From Bacteroidales bacterium (GTDB lineage Bacteria > Bacteroidota > Bacteroidia > Bacteroidales > UBA10428): a DNA stretch of 9,241 nt. Position numbers and translations under genes: made by a program. The DNA lies in contig JAFGQQ010000062.1 in the NCBI GenBank assembly GCA_016935595.1, positions 1 to 9,241 on the forward strand. Direction: 5' to 3'. The number at the start of each line of letters is the position of its first letter. The stretch's first letter is position 1. This document shows positions 1 to 6,886 of the stretch, piece by piece. The notes beneath the pieces are model-generated. The model was given only the letters and a program-made list of their open reading frames with translations, was not told where the DNA came from and searched no databases.

Positions 1-969
1 CTATTACCGGCCTTGCTCGTATTTATGCAAAACGATACAGGTTCGGCACTGGTTTTCTTTGCATTGGTTTTGCCATTATACAGGGAAGGATTACCCGGGA
101 TGGTTCTGTTTACCGGATTAACTGCCGCTTTACTTTTTGTTCTGACTTTAATTATGAATGAGGTTTATATAATTTCCGGTTTAATTTTATTAGGTTTTAT
201 TACTTTCTTATACCTCTCAAGGAATATTAAATATACTTTTTATGGCCTTTTTTTGTTTGGTATTATTTTAACTTTATTTGGCATGCTGGATTATTTTAGC
301 ATAATTGACGCAGCCAATTATTATATAATTTTTATTTCTCTTTCAGTAGCCATGGTCGTTTACTTAATATTCGGATACCTCAAAAAAATAACATATATTT
401 ATAAACTGCTCATTTTTATTTATTTTGCTATAGTTTTTACTTTCACCGTAAATTATGTATTTAATAATTTTCTGGAAAAGCATCAACAGCAAAGAATAAA
501 TATATTACTTGGAATTGAATCAGACCCTTTAGGCATTGGTTATAATGTAAACCAATCAAAAATAGCAATTGGTTCCGGCGGACTATCCGGTAAAGGGTTT
601 CTTCAGGGAACACAAACTAAATTTAATTTTGTGCCGGAACAAAGCACTGATTTTATTTTTTGCACTGTAGGAGAAGAATGGGGATTTATTGGCTCTTTAA
701 TAGTAATTGGATTGTTTTTATGGCTATTACTTAGGCTTATAATTCTTGCCGAAAGACAAAAACAACAATTTAGCAGGGTTTACGGTTATTGTGTAATTTC
801 TGTGTTTCTGTTTCATGTCGTAATAAATATTGGGATGACAATAGGTTTGGTGCCGGTAATTGGTATTCCATTGCCTTTCTTCAGTTATGGAGGTTCTTCG
901 CTTTGGGCATTTACCTTAATGTTATTTATCTTTTTAAAACTTGATGCCAACAGGTTGGCACTTTTATAA
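1..969 (+). CDS. rodA: RodA, SEDS-family peptidoglycan glycosyltransferase (5' end outside window)
   Basis: This is the C-terminal 322 residues of a polytopic membrane protein; the frame is open to base 1, so the true start lies upstream. RodA polymerises lipid II into glycan strands in the elongasome, working with a class B PBP. Visible SEDS motifs are QNDTGSAL near the left edge (bases 28-51), the block ESDPLGIGYN followed by QSKIAIGSGGLSGKG (about 517-597), VPEQSTDFIF with the Asp at 649 matching the catalytic Asp of E. coli RodA, and the terminal PVIGIPLPFFSYGGSS (about 853-900). Between the first two motifs there are roughly 80 more residues than in E. coli RodA, mostly hydrophobic and enough for two or three additional membrane spans; from memory this is usual for Bacteroidota RodA. 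The stop is 16 nt before the next gene, which suggests one transcript. Identification is firm; RodA is favoured over FtsW because of the ESDPLG/QSKIAIGSGG and HTDFIF-like signatures. Confidence 0.95.
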   Translation, partial: LLPALLVFMQNDTGSALVFFALVLPLYREGLPGMVLFTGLTAALLFVLTLIMNEVYIISGLILLGFITFLYLSRNIKYTFYGLFLFGIILTLFGMLDYFSIIDAANYYIIFISLSVAMVVYLIFGYLKKITYIYKLLIFIYFAIVFTFTVNYVFNNFLEKHQQQRINILLGIESDPLGIGYNVNQSKIAIGSGGLSGKGFLQGTQTKFNFVPEQSTDFIFCTVGEEWGFIGSLIVIGLFLWLLLRLIILAERQKQQFSRVYGYCVISVFLFHVVINIGMTIGLVPVIGIPLPFFSYGGSSLWAFTLMLFIFLKLDANRLALL

Positions 970-985
970 GAGAAAAAAATTTAAT

Positions 986-1978
986 ATGAACTACACTGCT
1001 AAAGAAAACCGCTACGATTCGATGATTTATAACCGTTGTGGAAAAAGTGGCCTGAAATTGCCAGCTATCTCACTTGGTTTATGGCACAATTTCGGCCATG
1101 TTGATTCATTTGAAAATGCTAAAAACCTTGTTTTTAAAGCATTCGACTCAGGCATTACTCACTTTGACCTTGCCAATAATTACGGTCCACCGCCAGGCAG
1201 TGCGGAAGAAAATTTTGGTAAAATTTTACATACTCATTTAAAGAATTACCGCGATGAAATCATTATTTCAACAAAAGCAGGATACTGGATGTGGCCGGGC
1301 CCTTATGGTGAATGGGGAAGTAAAAAATATTTAACGGCGAGCCTTGACCAGAGCCTGAAAAGGATGAAGCTGGATTATGTGGATATCTTTTATCACCACA
1401 GGCCTGATCCTGACACTCCGATGGAAGAATCTTTAGGCGCTGTAAGCCTTGCAATAAAACAAGGTAAAGCATTATATGCCGGAATTTCAAATTACTCTGC
1501 AAATGATACCCTGAAGGCAATTAATATATTAAAAGAACTCGGCACACCTCTTTTAATCCATCAGCCAAAATATTCAATGCTGGTAAGATGGATTGAAGAA
1601 GGCCTTTCGGATGTGCTTATTGAAAATGGAGTTGGCAGCATTGCATTTTCGCCATTGGCGCAAGGCTTATTAACAAACCGTTATCTTAAGGATATACCTG
1701 AAGATTCGAGGGCTGCAAAACAACATGGGTTTTTAAAAACTGAAGAAATTACACCCGAAGTTCTAAATAAAATTAATAAGTTAAACCAGATAGCTGTTGC
1801 AAGAGACCAGTCCCTTGCCCAAATGGCCCTTGCATGGGTACTTCATAACCCTGCTGTTACATCTGTTTTAATTGGCGCCAGCAAAGTATTACAACTAATG
1901 GATAATATTAATATGCTTAGTAATATTAATTTTACAAAAGATGAATTAAAAATGATCAATACTATCCTAAAAACTTAG
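986..1978 (+). CDS. yghZ: Aldo/keto reductase, YghZ / L-glyceraldehyde 3-phosphate reductase type
   Basis: This is a 330-residue cytosolic NADPH-dependent (β/α)8-barrel reductase that closely follows E. coli YghZ/Gpr, which reduces L-glyceraldehyde 3-phosphate and other aldehydes such as methylglyoxal. Signature stretches are CGKSGLKLPAISLGLWHNFG (residues 18-37), HFDLANNYGPPPGSAEENFG (59-78), ISTKAGYWMWPGPYG (94-108) and the near-C-terminal TSVLIGAS cofactor-phosphate site. The catalytic tetrad is complete: Asp61, Tyr66, Lys97 and His138. I start at the ATG at 986, which gives an N-terminus that aligns with YghZ and leaves 16 nt after rodA. The frame is open back to a TTG at 941 inside rodA, but that extension encodes an unrelated basic stretch. 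The next gene starts 4 nt after the stop. The fold and subfamily are certain; the physiological substrate here is inferred, and detoxification of reactive aldehydes is a reasonable alternative to triose-phosphate reduction. Confidence 0.93.
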   Translation: MNYTAKENRYDSMIYNRCGKSGLKLPAISLGLWHNFGHVDSFENAKNLVFKAFDSGITHFDLANNYGPPPGSAEENFGKILHTHLKNYRDEIIISTKAGYWMWPGPYGEWGSKKYLTASLDQSLKRMKLDYVDIFYHHRPDPDTPMEESLGAVSLAIKQGKALYAGISNYSANDTLKAINILKELGTPLLIHQPKYSMLVRWIEEGLSDVLIENGVGSIAFSPLAQGLLTNRYLKDIPEDSRAAKQHGFLKTEEITPEVLNKINKLNQIAVARDQSLAQMALAWVLHNPAVTSVLIGASKVLQLMDNINMLSNINFTKDELKMINTILKT

Positions 1979-1982
1979 AAAT

Positions 1983-3041
1983 ATGCATTTTCTTCTCGAA
2001 ATAATAAAAGAAACTCTTATCATCACATTATTTGTTATGGTAATGATGATGATTATCGAATATATAAATGTTAAAACAAAAGGGGTTTGGGCTGGCATAT
2101 TAAAAAAATCAAGATGGCTTCAGGTTATCTTTTCAGCATTTCTGGGTGTTATACCGGGATGCCTTGGCGGTTATATTGTTGTTTCGTTATATACCCACAA
2201 CCTTATACGGTTTGGGGCATTGTTAGCGGCATTAATAGCCACATTTGGAGATGAAGCATATGTGCTTTTCGGATTAGACCCTTTATCCTCTGTAATTTTA
2301 TGCGTTGTATTATTCTTAATTGCAATTATAGTCGGATATGCAGTCGATTCAATAAAAAAAGAAACGTATTATTTTTCGGAAAAAGATCAAAAATTTGAAT
2401 TTCACGAAAATGAAATATCCTGTGGGGGACATAAGAAAAGTTTTTTCGAATCAAGGTATAAAAATATCAGTTTTCCGAGGGCAATATTAATTTTTGGTTT
2501 TATTGTATACATATACGCTTTGCTCTCGGGTTTTTTCAACCACCAACATCATAACCTCATGGGCAATCACTCACATTTTGAAGAATGGATGAGATATACA
2601 AACATAATTCTTACTATATTGGTTCTATTTGTTATTCTAACTGTTAGTGATCATTTTCTTGAAGACCACTTATGGGGCCATGTTATTAAAAAACACTTTC
2701 TGAAAATATTTCTATGGACTTTCATTGCCCTGTTAGTAATACACATTGGTTTAAGTTACGAAAACTTTGAGTCATGGATTGGCGATAATATGATTTTAGT
2801 ATTATTTGTTGCTTTATTAATTGGTATTATTCCGGAATCCGGTCCTCACCTTTTATTTGTTTCCTTGTTTGTAAACGGCACAATTCCGTTCAGTATTTTA
2901 CTTGCCAACTCAATTGTGCAAGACGGACATGCTGCACTGCCATTGTTTGCCGAATCAAAACGTAAATTTTTTGAAGTAAAAGGCATTAAGCTGCTATTAG
3001 GGATTTTAGCCGGAGTATTAGGCATAATTTTTAATTTCTGA
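1983..3041 (+). CDS. Multi-span inner-membrane protein, ArsP_2-type putative manganese/heavy-metal exporter
   Basis: This 352-residue protein consists mostly of hydrophobic helices and resembles the family called putative 10TM heavy-metal exporter (ArsP_2), now often named putative manganese transporter. Spans are visible at about residues 8-28, 46-68, 75-95, 100-122, 160-180, 205-225, 238-258, 266-283, 288-310 and 334-350. Two 42-residue segments, 55-96 and 281-322, align without gaps at 16 identities (G-x-I-P, VSL, I-x-F, LLA, and a polar G-x-x-A-x-x-LF), so the two halves look like an internal duplication. The polar ends differ: GDEA (89-92) in the first and DGHAA (314-318) in the second; both are candidate ion-path residues. 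A cytoplasmic or periplasmic loop at 187-198 has five histidines in twelve residues. The ATG lies 4 nt after the reductase stop, so the gene is probably the last of a three-gene transcript. Family assignment is from recalled motifs; transport of Mn(II) or another metal is inference. Confidence 0.72.
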   Translation: MHFLLEIIKETLIITLFVMVMMMIIEYINVKTKGVWAGILKKSRWLQVIFSAFLGVIPGCLGGYIVVSLYTHNLIRFGALLAALIATFGDEAYVLFGLDPLSSVILCVVLFLIAIIVGYAVDSIKKETYYFSEKDQKFEFHENEISCGGHKKSFFESRYKNISFPRAILIFGFIVYIYALLSGFFNHQHHNLMGNHSHFEEWMRYTNIILTILVLFVILTVSDHFLEDHLWGHVIKKHFLKIFLWTFIALLVIHIGLSYENFESWIGDNMILVLFVALLIGIIPESGPHLLFVSLFVNGTIPFSILLANSIVQDGHAALPLFAESKRKFFEVKGIKLLLGILAGVLGIIFNF

Positions 3042-3046
3042 AAAAC

Positions 3047-5569
3047 TTATTTTCTATTAAAGTGTATCATTTTAATGGTTTTTGGTATTTCTTTATCTGT
3101 TATTAAAACACAATAGTAAATCCCATCAGGATAACCTGCCGTTTCAATTTTTACCTTGTAATATCCGGTATTTTGAAATTCATTTGTTATTATATCTACA
3201 TTTTTTCCGAATGCATCGACAATTTTAAGGATTACATCAGCCGGACAAGATATATAATATGAGACAAAGGTATAACTGCCGAAAGGATTCGGGTAGTTTT
3301 GATATAATGAAGCCGTTAATACATTATCGGTATTACTATATATAACAGGTGTTTCAGGAATATATGGGTATAATCCTGCTTTATTTAATTGATTTATAAA
3401 TTTGTCTGTTCTTTCGGGAAAATATTCATTTAATATAAAGGATTGTTCTTCCAGCCAGTGTGCCTTAGTGTATAATTCGAACGGGGCAGATGAAATTTGG
3501 TGTACATCTTTTCTGTAATCTCCCCATCGGGCAGATTCAGCAATTATTGCCATATCAATTTCACCGGCACGTTTCACCCATCTTTGTTTACATGCTTCAG
3601 GGGTTAAAACACCATTATTAAAACAATGCATTTCAACACGTTCAGCAAATAAACGACGAAAATCTTCATTCTTTAAAAGCAATTGAAATAACTCACTTGG
3701 ACAATCAGTATTGTTATTATATAATACATTCATATATACATCTTCAATGATATGCTCAGCATCCCAACTAAAAAAAACAAATCCTTTACCGGGTGTCTTG
3801 CGGTTTCTAAGTGCAACCCAGTTATGATGGTCCCAATCCCAGTTGCTGCCATAGAAATTTAAAAGCATATAATCAATAAAATTCTCAACATCCAAATATG
3901 CAGGATAATCCGGATTTATTGTCCCGTCTGGGTTCTTCCCCTGTAAACGTTGATAAATAATGTTATCCGACAAACCAGGCCTTGCCATTTCAAGCATTTC
4001 AAACCATGCAATATCATTCCCGTCAACAACAGTTGCATAGTCTTTAATAATATCAAAGTCTTTCCCATCACCACCAAGATATGTTGAAGCAAAGTTCTTA
4101 TCGATACGTTCGGTTGGATTATAAATACCCCAATACAGACCATTTAAAAACAGGTGAACAAAATTACCATGTCCTGAAAGGTTTCCCATTTCCAATTGGG
4201 CATCTTTCGCCCACAAATCTCGTATCAGCTGATGCTTTGACCTTTCACCGGAACTCATATGAAGCCATGTATTACCATAACCTGCGCGTAAAATAAGATT
4301 AGTAAATGATTGAGCAACATTGCCGGTTTCTCCAAAAATTGGATAATTCAACTCAGGGGCTCCGTATTTGTCTTTAAATAATATACGAAACGAATGTTTA
4401 GGGGTCTTCTCTGCCCTTCTGCTATGCCCTCCATGTAACCTCAATCCGCAATCAATTGTAAAATCATGTAATCCTTCATTATCAAAATACTCAACTGAGG
4501 CAGGCCGTTCCCATCCATCTCCTAATCCGGGTTCATCATCATTTTCAGGGGCACCGGTGTAAATATATATTCCCCCGGAATCGGCATTTGTACTTTTCGA
4601 GAAAAGATTATTAATATCAGTAACAATTGACATGATTGGAATAGATAAAAATACCTCTTCAAAATCGTTTTTATATCGTGAGTCACTGACTACTTCCGTA
4701 TCCATCTCATAATCAGCAATGGCAATTCCAGGCATTGCCGTATAAGGCCCCCATTCAGAAGGATATCCTACAGGATTATTAGGTTGCTTAATGACATCTT
4801 GAATAAAAATATATGTTTGGCTTACAATTTTACTTTTAGCTTTTTCAGTCTGGATAACAACTGCCCGAATTACCGCAGTTGTTCCAATATAAATTGAATC
4901 GGTGTATTGTATCCCATTATTCAATGAGGGTTCACTGCCATCGGTAGTATATTTTATGATTGAATTCGCATTATCAGAAGTAATTCCGATTTTAAGCGGA
5001 GTATTATAGAAACCGTGTTTATGGCTAAAAACCGGCGGCAACAGATATTGCTGATCTTCAAACCGGTTTTCGGTTCCCGGAGTGGGGATTATACTTGTTA
5101 TATAACCATTAACATTAAATGCATACGACAAGTCAGGTTGAAGCTCAGGATAGGATGGTGAAAAAACATTAACTGCATTTTGAAAGGGGTCATATAAACC
5201 TAAAAATTCCCCTTCGGTATTTAATTTAAAATTTGTATGTAATTCCTTCCCTGCAACCGAGTAATTTTTTTCAGAGGCAAATATTAACAGATACGATTTA
5301 GAGGCTATCCAGACTTCCGGAAATTTCCATTTGTCAGGATGAATATAATCATCGGTTAGCGACCAGTTTGTTAGATTAACTGAATCTGAAGTCGGATTAT
5401 AAATTTCAATCCAGTCTGAAAAATCTCCATCGCAATCTTTAATAATTGTATGGTTTTCAGGCATCAATTCATTAATACGTATATTTTGTGCCTGATTGGT
5501 AATTATTGTAATTAAAACAAGAGTACCGGAAAAGAACATCCTGAGGCAAAAATTGGATTTATAATTCAT
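3047..5569 (-). CDS. Secreted CotH-type kinase-fold protein with lamin-tail, chitobiase-C-like and type IX sorting domains
   Basis: This is an 840-residue exported multidomain protein. Residues 1-27 form a signal peptide (Lys4/Arg10, hydrophobic core 11-24, likely cleavage after NQA). Residues about 29-125 are a lamin-tail (LTD) domain, seen as INELMPEN, DWIEIYNP and NLTNWSLTDD. Residues about 178-254 resemble the chitobiase/hexosaminidase C-terminal domain (KYTTDGSEPS, then AVIRAVVIQ). Residues about 310-690 are a CotH kinase domain: TPKHSFRILFKDKYG with Lys391, LIRDLW (448-453), HLFLNGLYWGIYNPTERID with Glu487, NWDWDHHNW (576-584) and FFSWDAEH with Asp603. Residues about 754-840 are the Por/type IX sorting domain, opening with SLYQNYPNPFGS. 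CotH proteins are atypical protein kinases known from spore coat; the lysine, glutamate and acidic residues needed seem present, so activity is possible, but the substrate is unknown. The protein should cross the outer membrane through the type IX system and be attached to the surface or released. It ends 5 nt from the convergent exporter gene. Confidence 0.9.
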   Translation of the reverse strand: MNYKSNFCLRMFFSGTLVLITIITNQAQNIRINELMPENHTIIKDCDGDFSDWIEIYNPTSDSVNLTNWSLTDDYIHPDKWKFPEVWIASKSYLLIFASEKNYSVAGKELHTNFKLNTEGEFLGLYDPFQNAVNVFSPSYPELQPDLSYAFNVNGYITSIIPTPGTENRFEDQQYLLPPVFSHKHGFYNTPLKIGITSDNANSIIKYTTDGSEPSLNNGIQYTDSIYIGTTAVIRAVVIQTEKAKSKIVSQTYIFIQDVIKQPNNPVGYPSEWGPYTAMPGIAIADYEMDTEVVSDSRYKNDFEEVFLSIPIMSIVTDINNLFSKSTNADSGGIYIYTGAPENDDEPGLGDGWERPASVEYFDNEGLHDFTIDCGLRLHGGHSRRAEKTPKHSFRILFKDKYGAPELNYPIFGETGNVAQSFTNLILRAGYGNTWLHMSSGERSKHQLIRDLWAKDAQLEMGNLSGHGNFVHLFLNGLYWGIYNPTERIDKNFASTYLGGDGKDFDIIKDYATVVDGNDIAWFEMLEMARPGLSDNIIYQRLQGKNPDGTINPDYPAYLDVENFIDYMLLNFYGSNWDWDHHNWVALRNRKTPGKGFVFFSWDAEHIIEDVYMNVLYNNNTDCPSELFQLLLKNEDFRRLFAERVEMHCFNNGVLTPEACKQRWVKRAGEIDMAIIAESARWGDYRKDVHQISSAPFELYTKAHWLEEQSFILNEYFPERTDKFINQLNKAGLYPYIPETPVIYSNTDNVLTASLYQNYPNPFGSYTFVSYYISCPADVILKIVDAFGKNVDIITNEFQNTGYYKVKIETAGYPDGIYYCVLITDKEIPKTIKMIHFNRK

Positions 5570-5597
5570 CTGTTTATTTTTTAATTTTTAATTGTCA

Positions 5598-5615
5598 TCC
5601 CGATAATTATCGGGA
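5598..5615. repeat. Perfect 18-bp palindrome TCCCGATAATTATCGGGA
   Basis: All 18 bases pair with themselves. It lies about 30 bp upstream of the start codon of the cotH-like gene, in that gene's probable 5' leader. Its CCCGAT/ATCGGG ends are GC-richer than the surroundings. I recall similar CCCGATA-TATCGGG palindromes dispersed between genes in many Bacteroidota genomes, so a dispersed intergenic repeat is more likely than a specific operator, but this cannot be tested from one copy. Confidence 0.75.
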
Positions 5616-5616
5616 G

Positions 5617-5668
5617 AACATCCATCAAAAAACATTCTCGTTTATGATAAAAATTTATCATGGATGTT
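5617..5668. repeat. Nested inverted repeat adjoining the palindrome
   Basis: The outer arms AACATCCAT (5617-5625) and ATGGATGTT (5660-5668) are exact reverse complements. Inside lies a second hairpin, TGATAAA (5645-5651), AA, TTTATCA (5654-5660), sharing one base with the outer right arm. A competing pairing GAGAA (5614-5618) with TTCTC (5635-5639) would exclude the outer stem. On the minus strand this would form a structured leader about 50-100 nt before the start codon of the cotH-like gene. It could be a small palindromic mobile repeat or an RNA structure; I see no match to a known riboswitch. Confidence 0.55.
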
Positions 5669-5854
5669 TCATTTTTTCTTTTTTATTTCTATAAGTTATT
5701 TATATACCTGCTTATTTTACTAAAACGAAGATGTTTAAAATACCACCCAACAAAAATGTTTTTTATTGATATATCCTCAACAAATATTAGTAAGATGTGT
5801 AAATACTTTTAAGATTTCAAAAGTAATCTTTTACACGAATATTCATGGCCATTC

Positions 5855-6682
5855 TTAGGGTAATTTATAAAAAGGAATAGAAAAAACCGGCTCAAACCCC
5901 AGTTTTTGTGCAAGCTTATAGGAAGAAGTATTTTCAAAACGGCATGACCAAATTGGTTCATAATTATTTTCAATTCAATAGTTAATTAATTCTGAACAAC
6001 AATATTGTGCAAATCCTTTTCCACGAAAACTTTCCGATGTTTCAATTCCAATTTCAAATTTATTATCGTGAATAAAGGCACAGAATGCTGTAGAAACCAA
6101 TTTGTCTTGATAAAACAAACTAAAACCTGTTCCATATTTCAAAAAATCTTCCGCAGTATCCCAAAAGTATCTTGGAATAACAGTTCCCTGCATAACATCA
6201 AATAATTCTTTGTTAATTGGCTTTATTGAAAATTCGTTTCCAAGGTTTTTAAAATTATATCTGGTGTATTTTTCCCGATTGAACCTAAAATTAACACGAT
6301 TATGTATTTCAACTTTTCCTGTTGCTTCACTAATATTACAATCAGTTACTTTTAAAATTTTCCCAGGCAATAATTGAATTATTTTATTATTCCATGTATC
6401 CGGAAAAACTTGCATCCAATCCGGTTTTGTGCGCACTTTTTCAACATTCAGGGCATAACCGGTAAACCATTTGTTAAATTCCTGATTTTCGGTATTTCCA
6501 TAAAGCAATGATAAACCGTAAGGATGCCTGATATAAAAAGTTACCGGAATTACTGCATTATCAACATATACAATCCCTTTAACATTTTGATCAATAATCG
6601 ATCTGGCAAATAAATTATTGAAAGTTATATCGTTAAGATGGTCTTTAACTTTATAATATTCATTTTTATCCAATAAAATCAT
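5855..6682 (-). pseudogene. GNAT-family acetyltransferase interrupted by an in-frame TGA
   Basis: The reading frame starts at the ATG at 6682 and gives 235 residues before a TGA at 5975-5977. The product resembles the GNAT_acetyltran family (about 265-280 residues): a divergent N-terminal half, then DKLVSTAFCAFIHDNKFEIGIET strands and the acetyl-CoA loop ESFRGKGFAQYCCSELI (residues about 214-233). Continuing past the TGA in the same frame gives 39 more codons with NNYEPIWSC, NTSSYKLAQKLGFEPVF and a final FYKLP before TAA at 5855-5857, exactly the family's C-terminal strand and helix. Total length would be 275 residues, normal for the family. The TGA replaces the residue after LINY, where relatives that I recall have Cys (YCLEN-type motif), one base away from TGC/TGT. 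A recent nonsense mutation or a sequence error is most likely; stop-codon recoding is a remote possibility. Family substrate is unknown. Confidence 0.75.
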
Positions 6683-6705
6683 ACAATAAATACATTAATT
6701 TTAAA

Positions 6706-6886
6706 GAGGCCGTCCAACAAGTAAAAAATAAAAAGAATGCCACTAACCTGTCTGCCGTTCTGCTTTGGAAGGCGGAAACTTCAAAACAAAGAATTACACA
6801 AAATACTGTAAACCAAAATAATATGTTTTTGTGAATTTTCGTGATTTCATTTTTTGTGGCAAAAATAAAACTTTTTGGACAGCCTC
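6706..6886. mobile_element. MITE-like element with 17-bp terminal inverted repeats and TTAAA target duplication
   Basis: The left end, GAGGCCGTCCAACAAGT (6706-6722), and the reverse complement of the right end, GAGGCTGTCCAAAAAGT (6870-6886), agree at 15 of 17 positions. Directly outside both ends stands TTAAA (6701-6705 and 6887-6891), a likely 5-bp target duplication (4 bp if only TTAA is counted). The 181-bp interior has no coding potential. It contains a GC-richer hairpin at 6751-6776 (TCTGCCGTTC, loop TGCTTTG, GAAGGCGGA, one bulged G and one G-T pair) and a weaker CACAAAA/TTTTGTG pair (6797-6803, 6827-6833). The right copy of the target repeat supplies the stop codon of the nitroreductase gene. 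The ends recall those of IS1182-like transposons of Bacteroidota, which is from memory and unverified. It separates two minus-strand genes that may once have been co-transcribed. Confidence 0.7.

Larger units (their letters stand above)
5570..5854. other. Non-coding gap between the GNAT gene remnant and the cotH-like gene
   Basis: This gap holds no credible open frame. It is very AT-rich and contains, from left to right, the 5' leader of the cotH-like gene, an 18-bp perfect palindrome, a larger nested inverted repeat, a T-rich run on the plus strand (about 5670-5700), and two short overlapping hairpins near 5805-5830 (ACTTTT/AAAAGT, and AAGATT/AATCTT) that could help end the minus-strand GNAT transcript but lack a following U-run. 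I could not find a convincing Bacteroidota promoter (TTTG, about 20 nt, TAnnTTTG) for the cotH-like gene; the nearest look-alike on the minus strand, TAATATTTG around 5780-5790, has one base too many and no matching upstream box. Confidence 0.6.

Noticed and set aside
941..985. Upstream TTG start for the aldo/keto reductase, overlapping rodA
   Set aside because: The extra 15 residues are rodA codons read in another frame and match nothing in YghZ proteins; the ATG at 986 fits the family N-terminus.
1263..1520. 85-codon open frame on the minus strand
   Set aside because: It lies entirely within the clearly conserved aldo/keto reductase gene and encodes no recognisable protein.
3916..4562. Open frames of 64-75 codons on both strands
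   Set aside because: All are inside the kinase-domain part of the cotH-like gene and look like low-complexity shadows of it.
5805..5830. Rho-independent terminator for the GNAT gene
   Set aside because: The stems are only 6 bp, AT-rich, and are not followed by a U-run on the minus strand.
5975..5977. Genome-wide reassignment of TGA to an amino acid
   Set aside because: TGA ends the exporter gene at its normal length, and no other conserved gene in the window has an in-frame TGA.
6005..6205. 66-codon plus-strand open frame
   Set aside because: Antisense to conserved GNAT codons, with no start signal or similarity.
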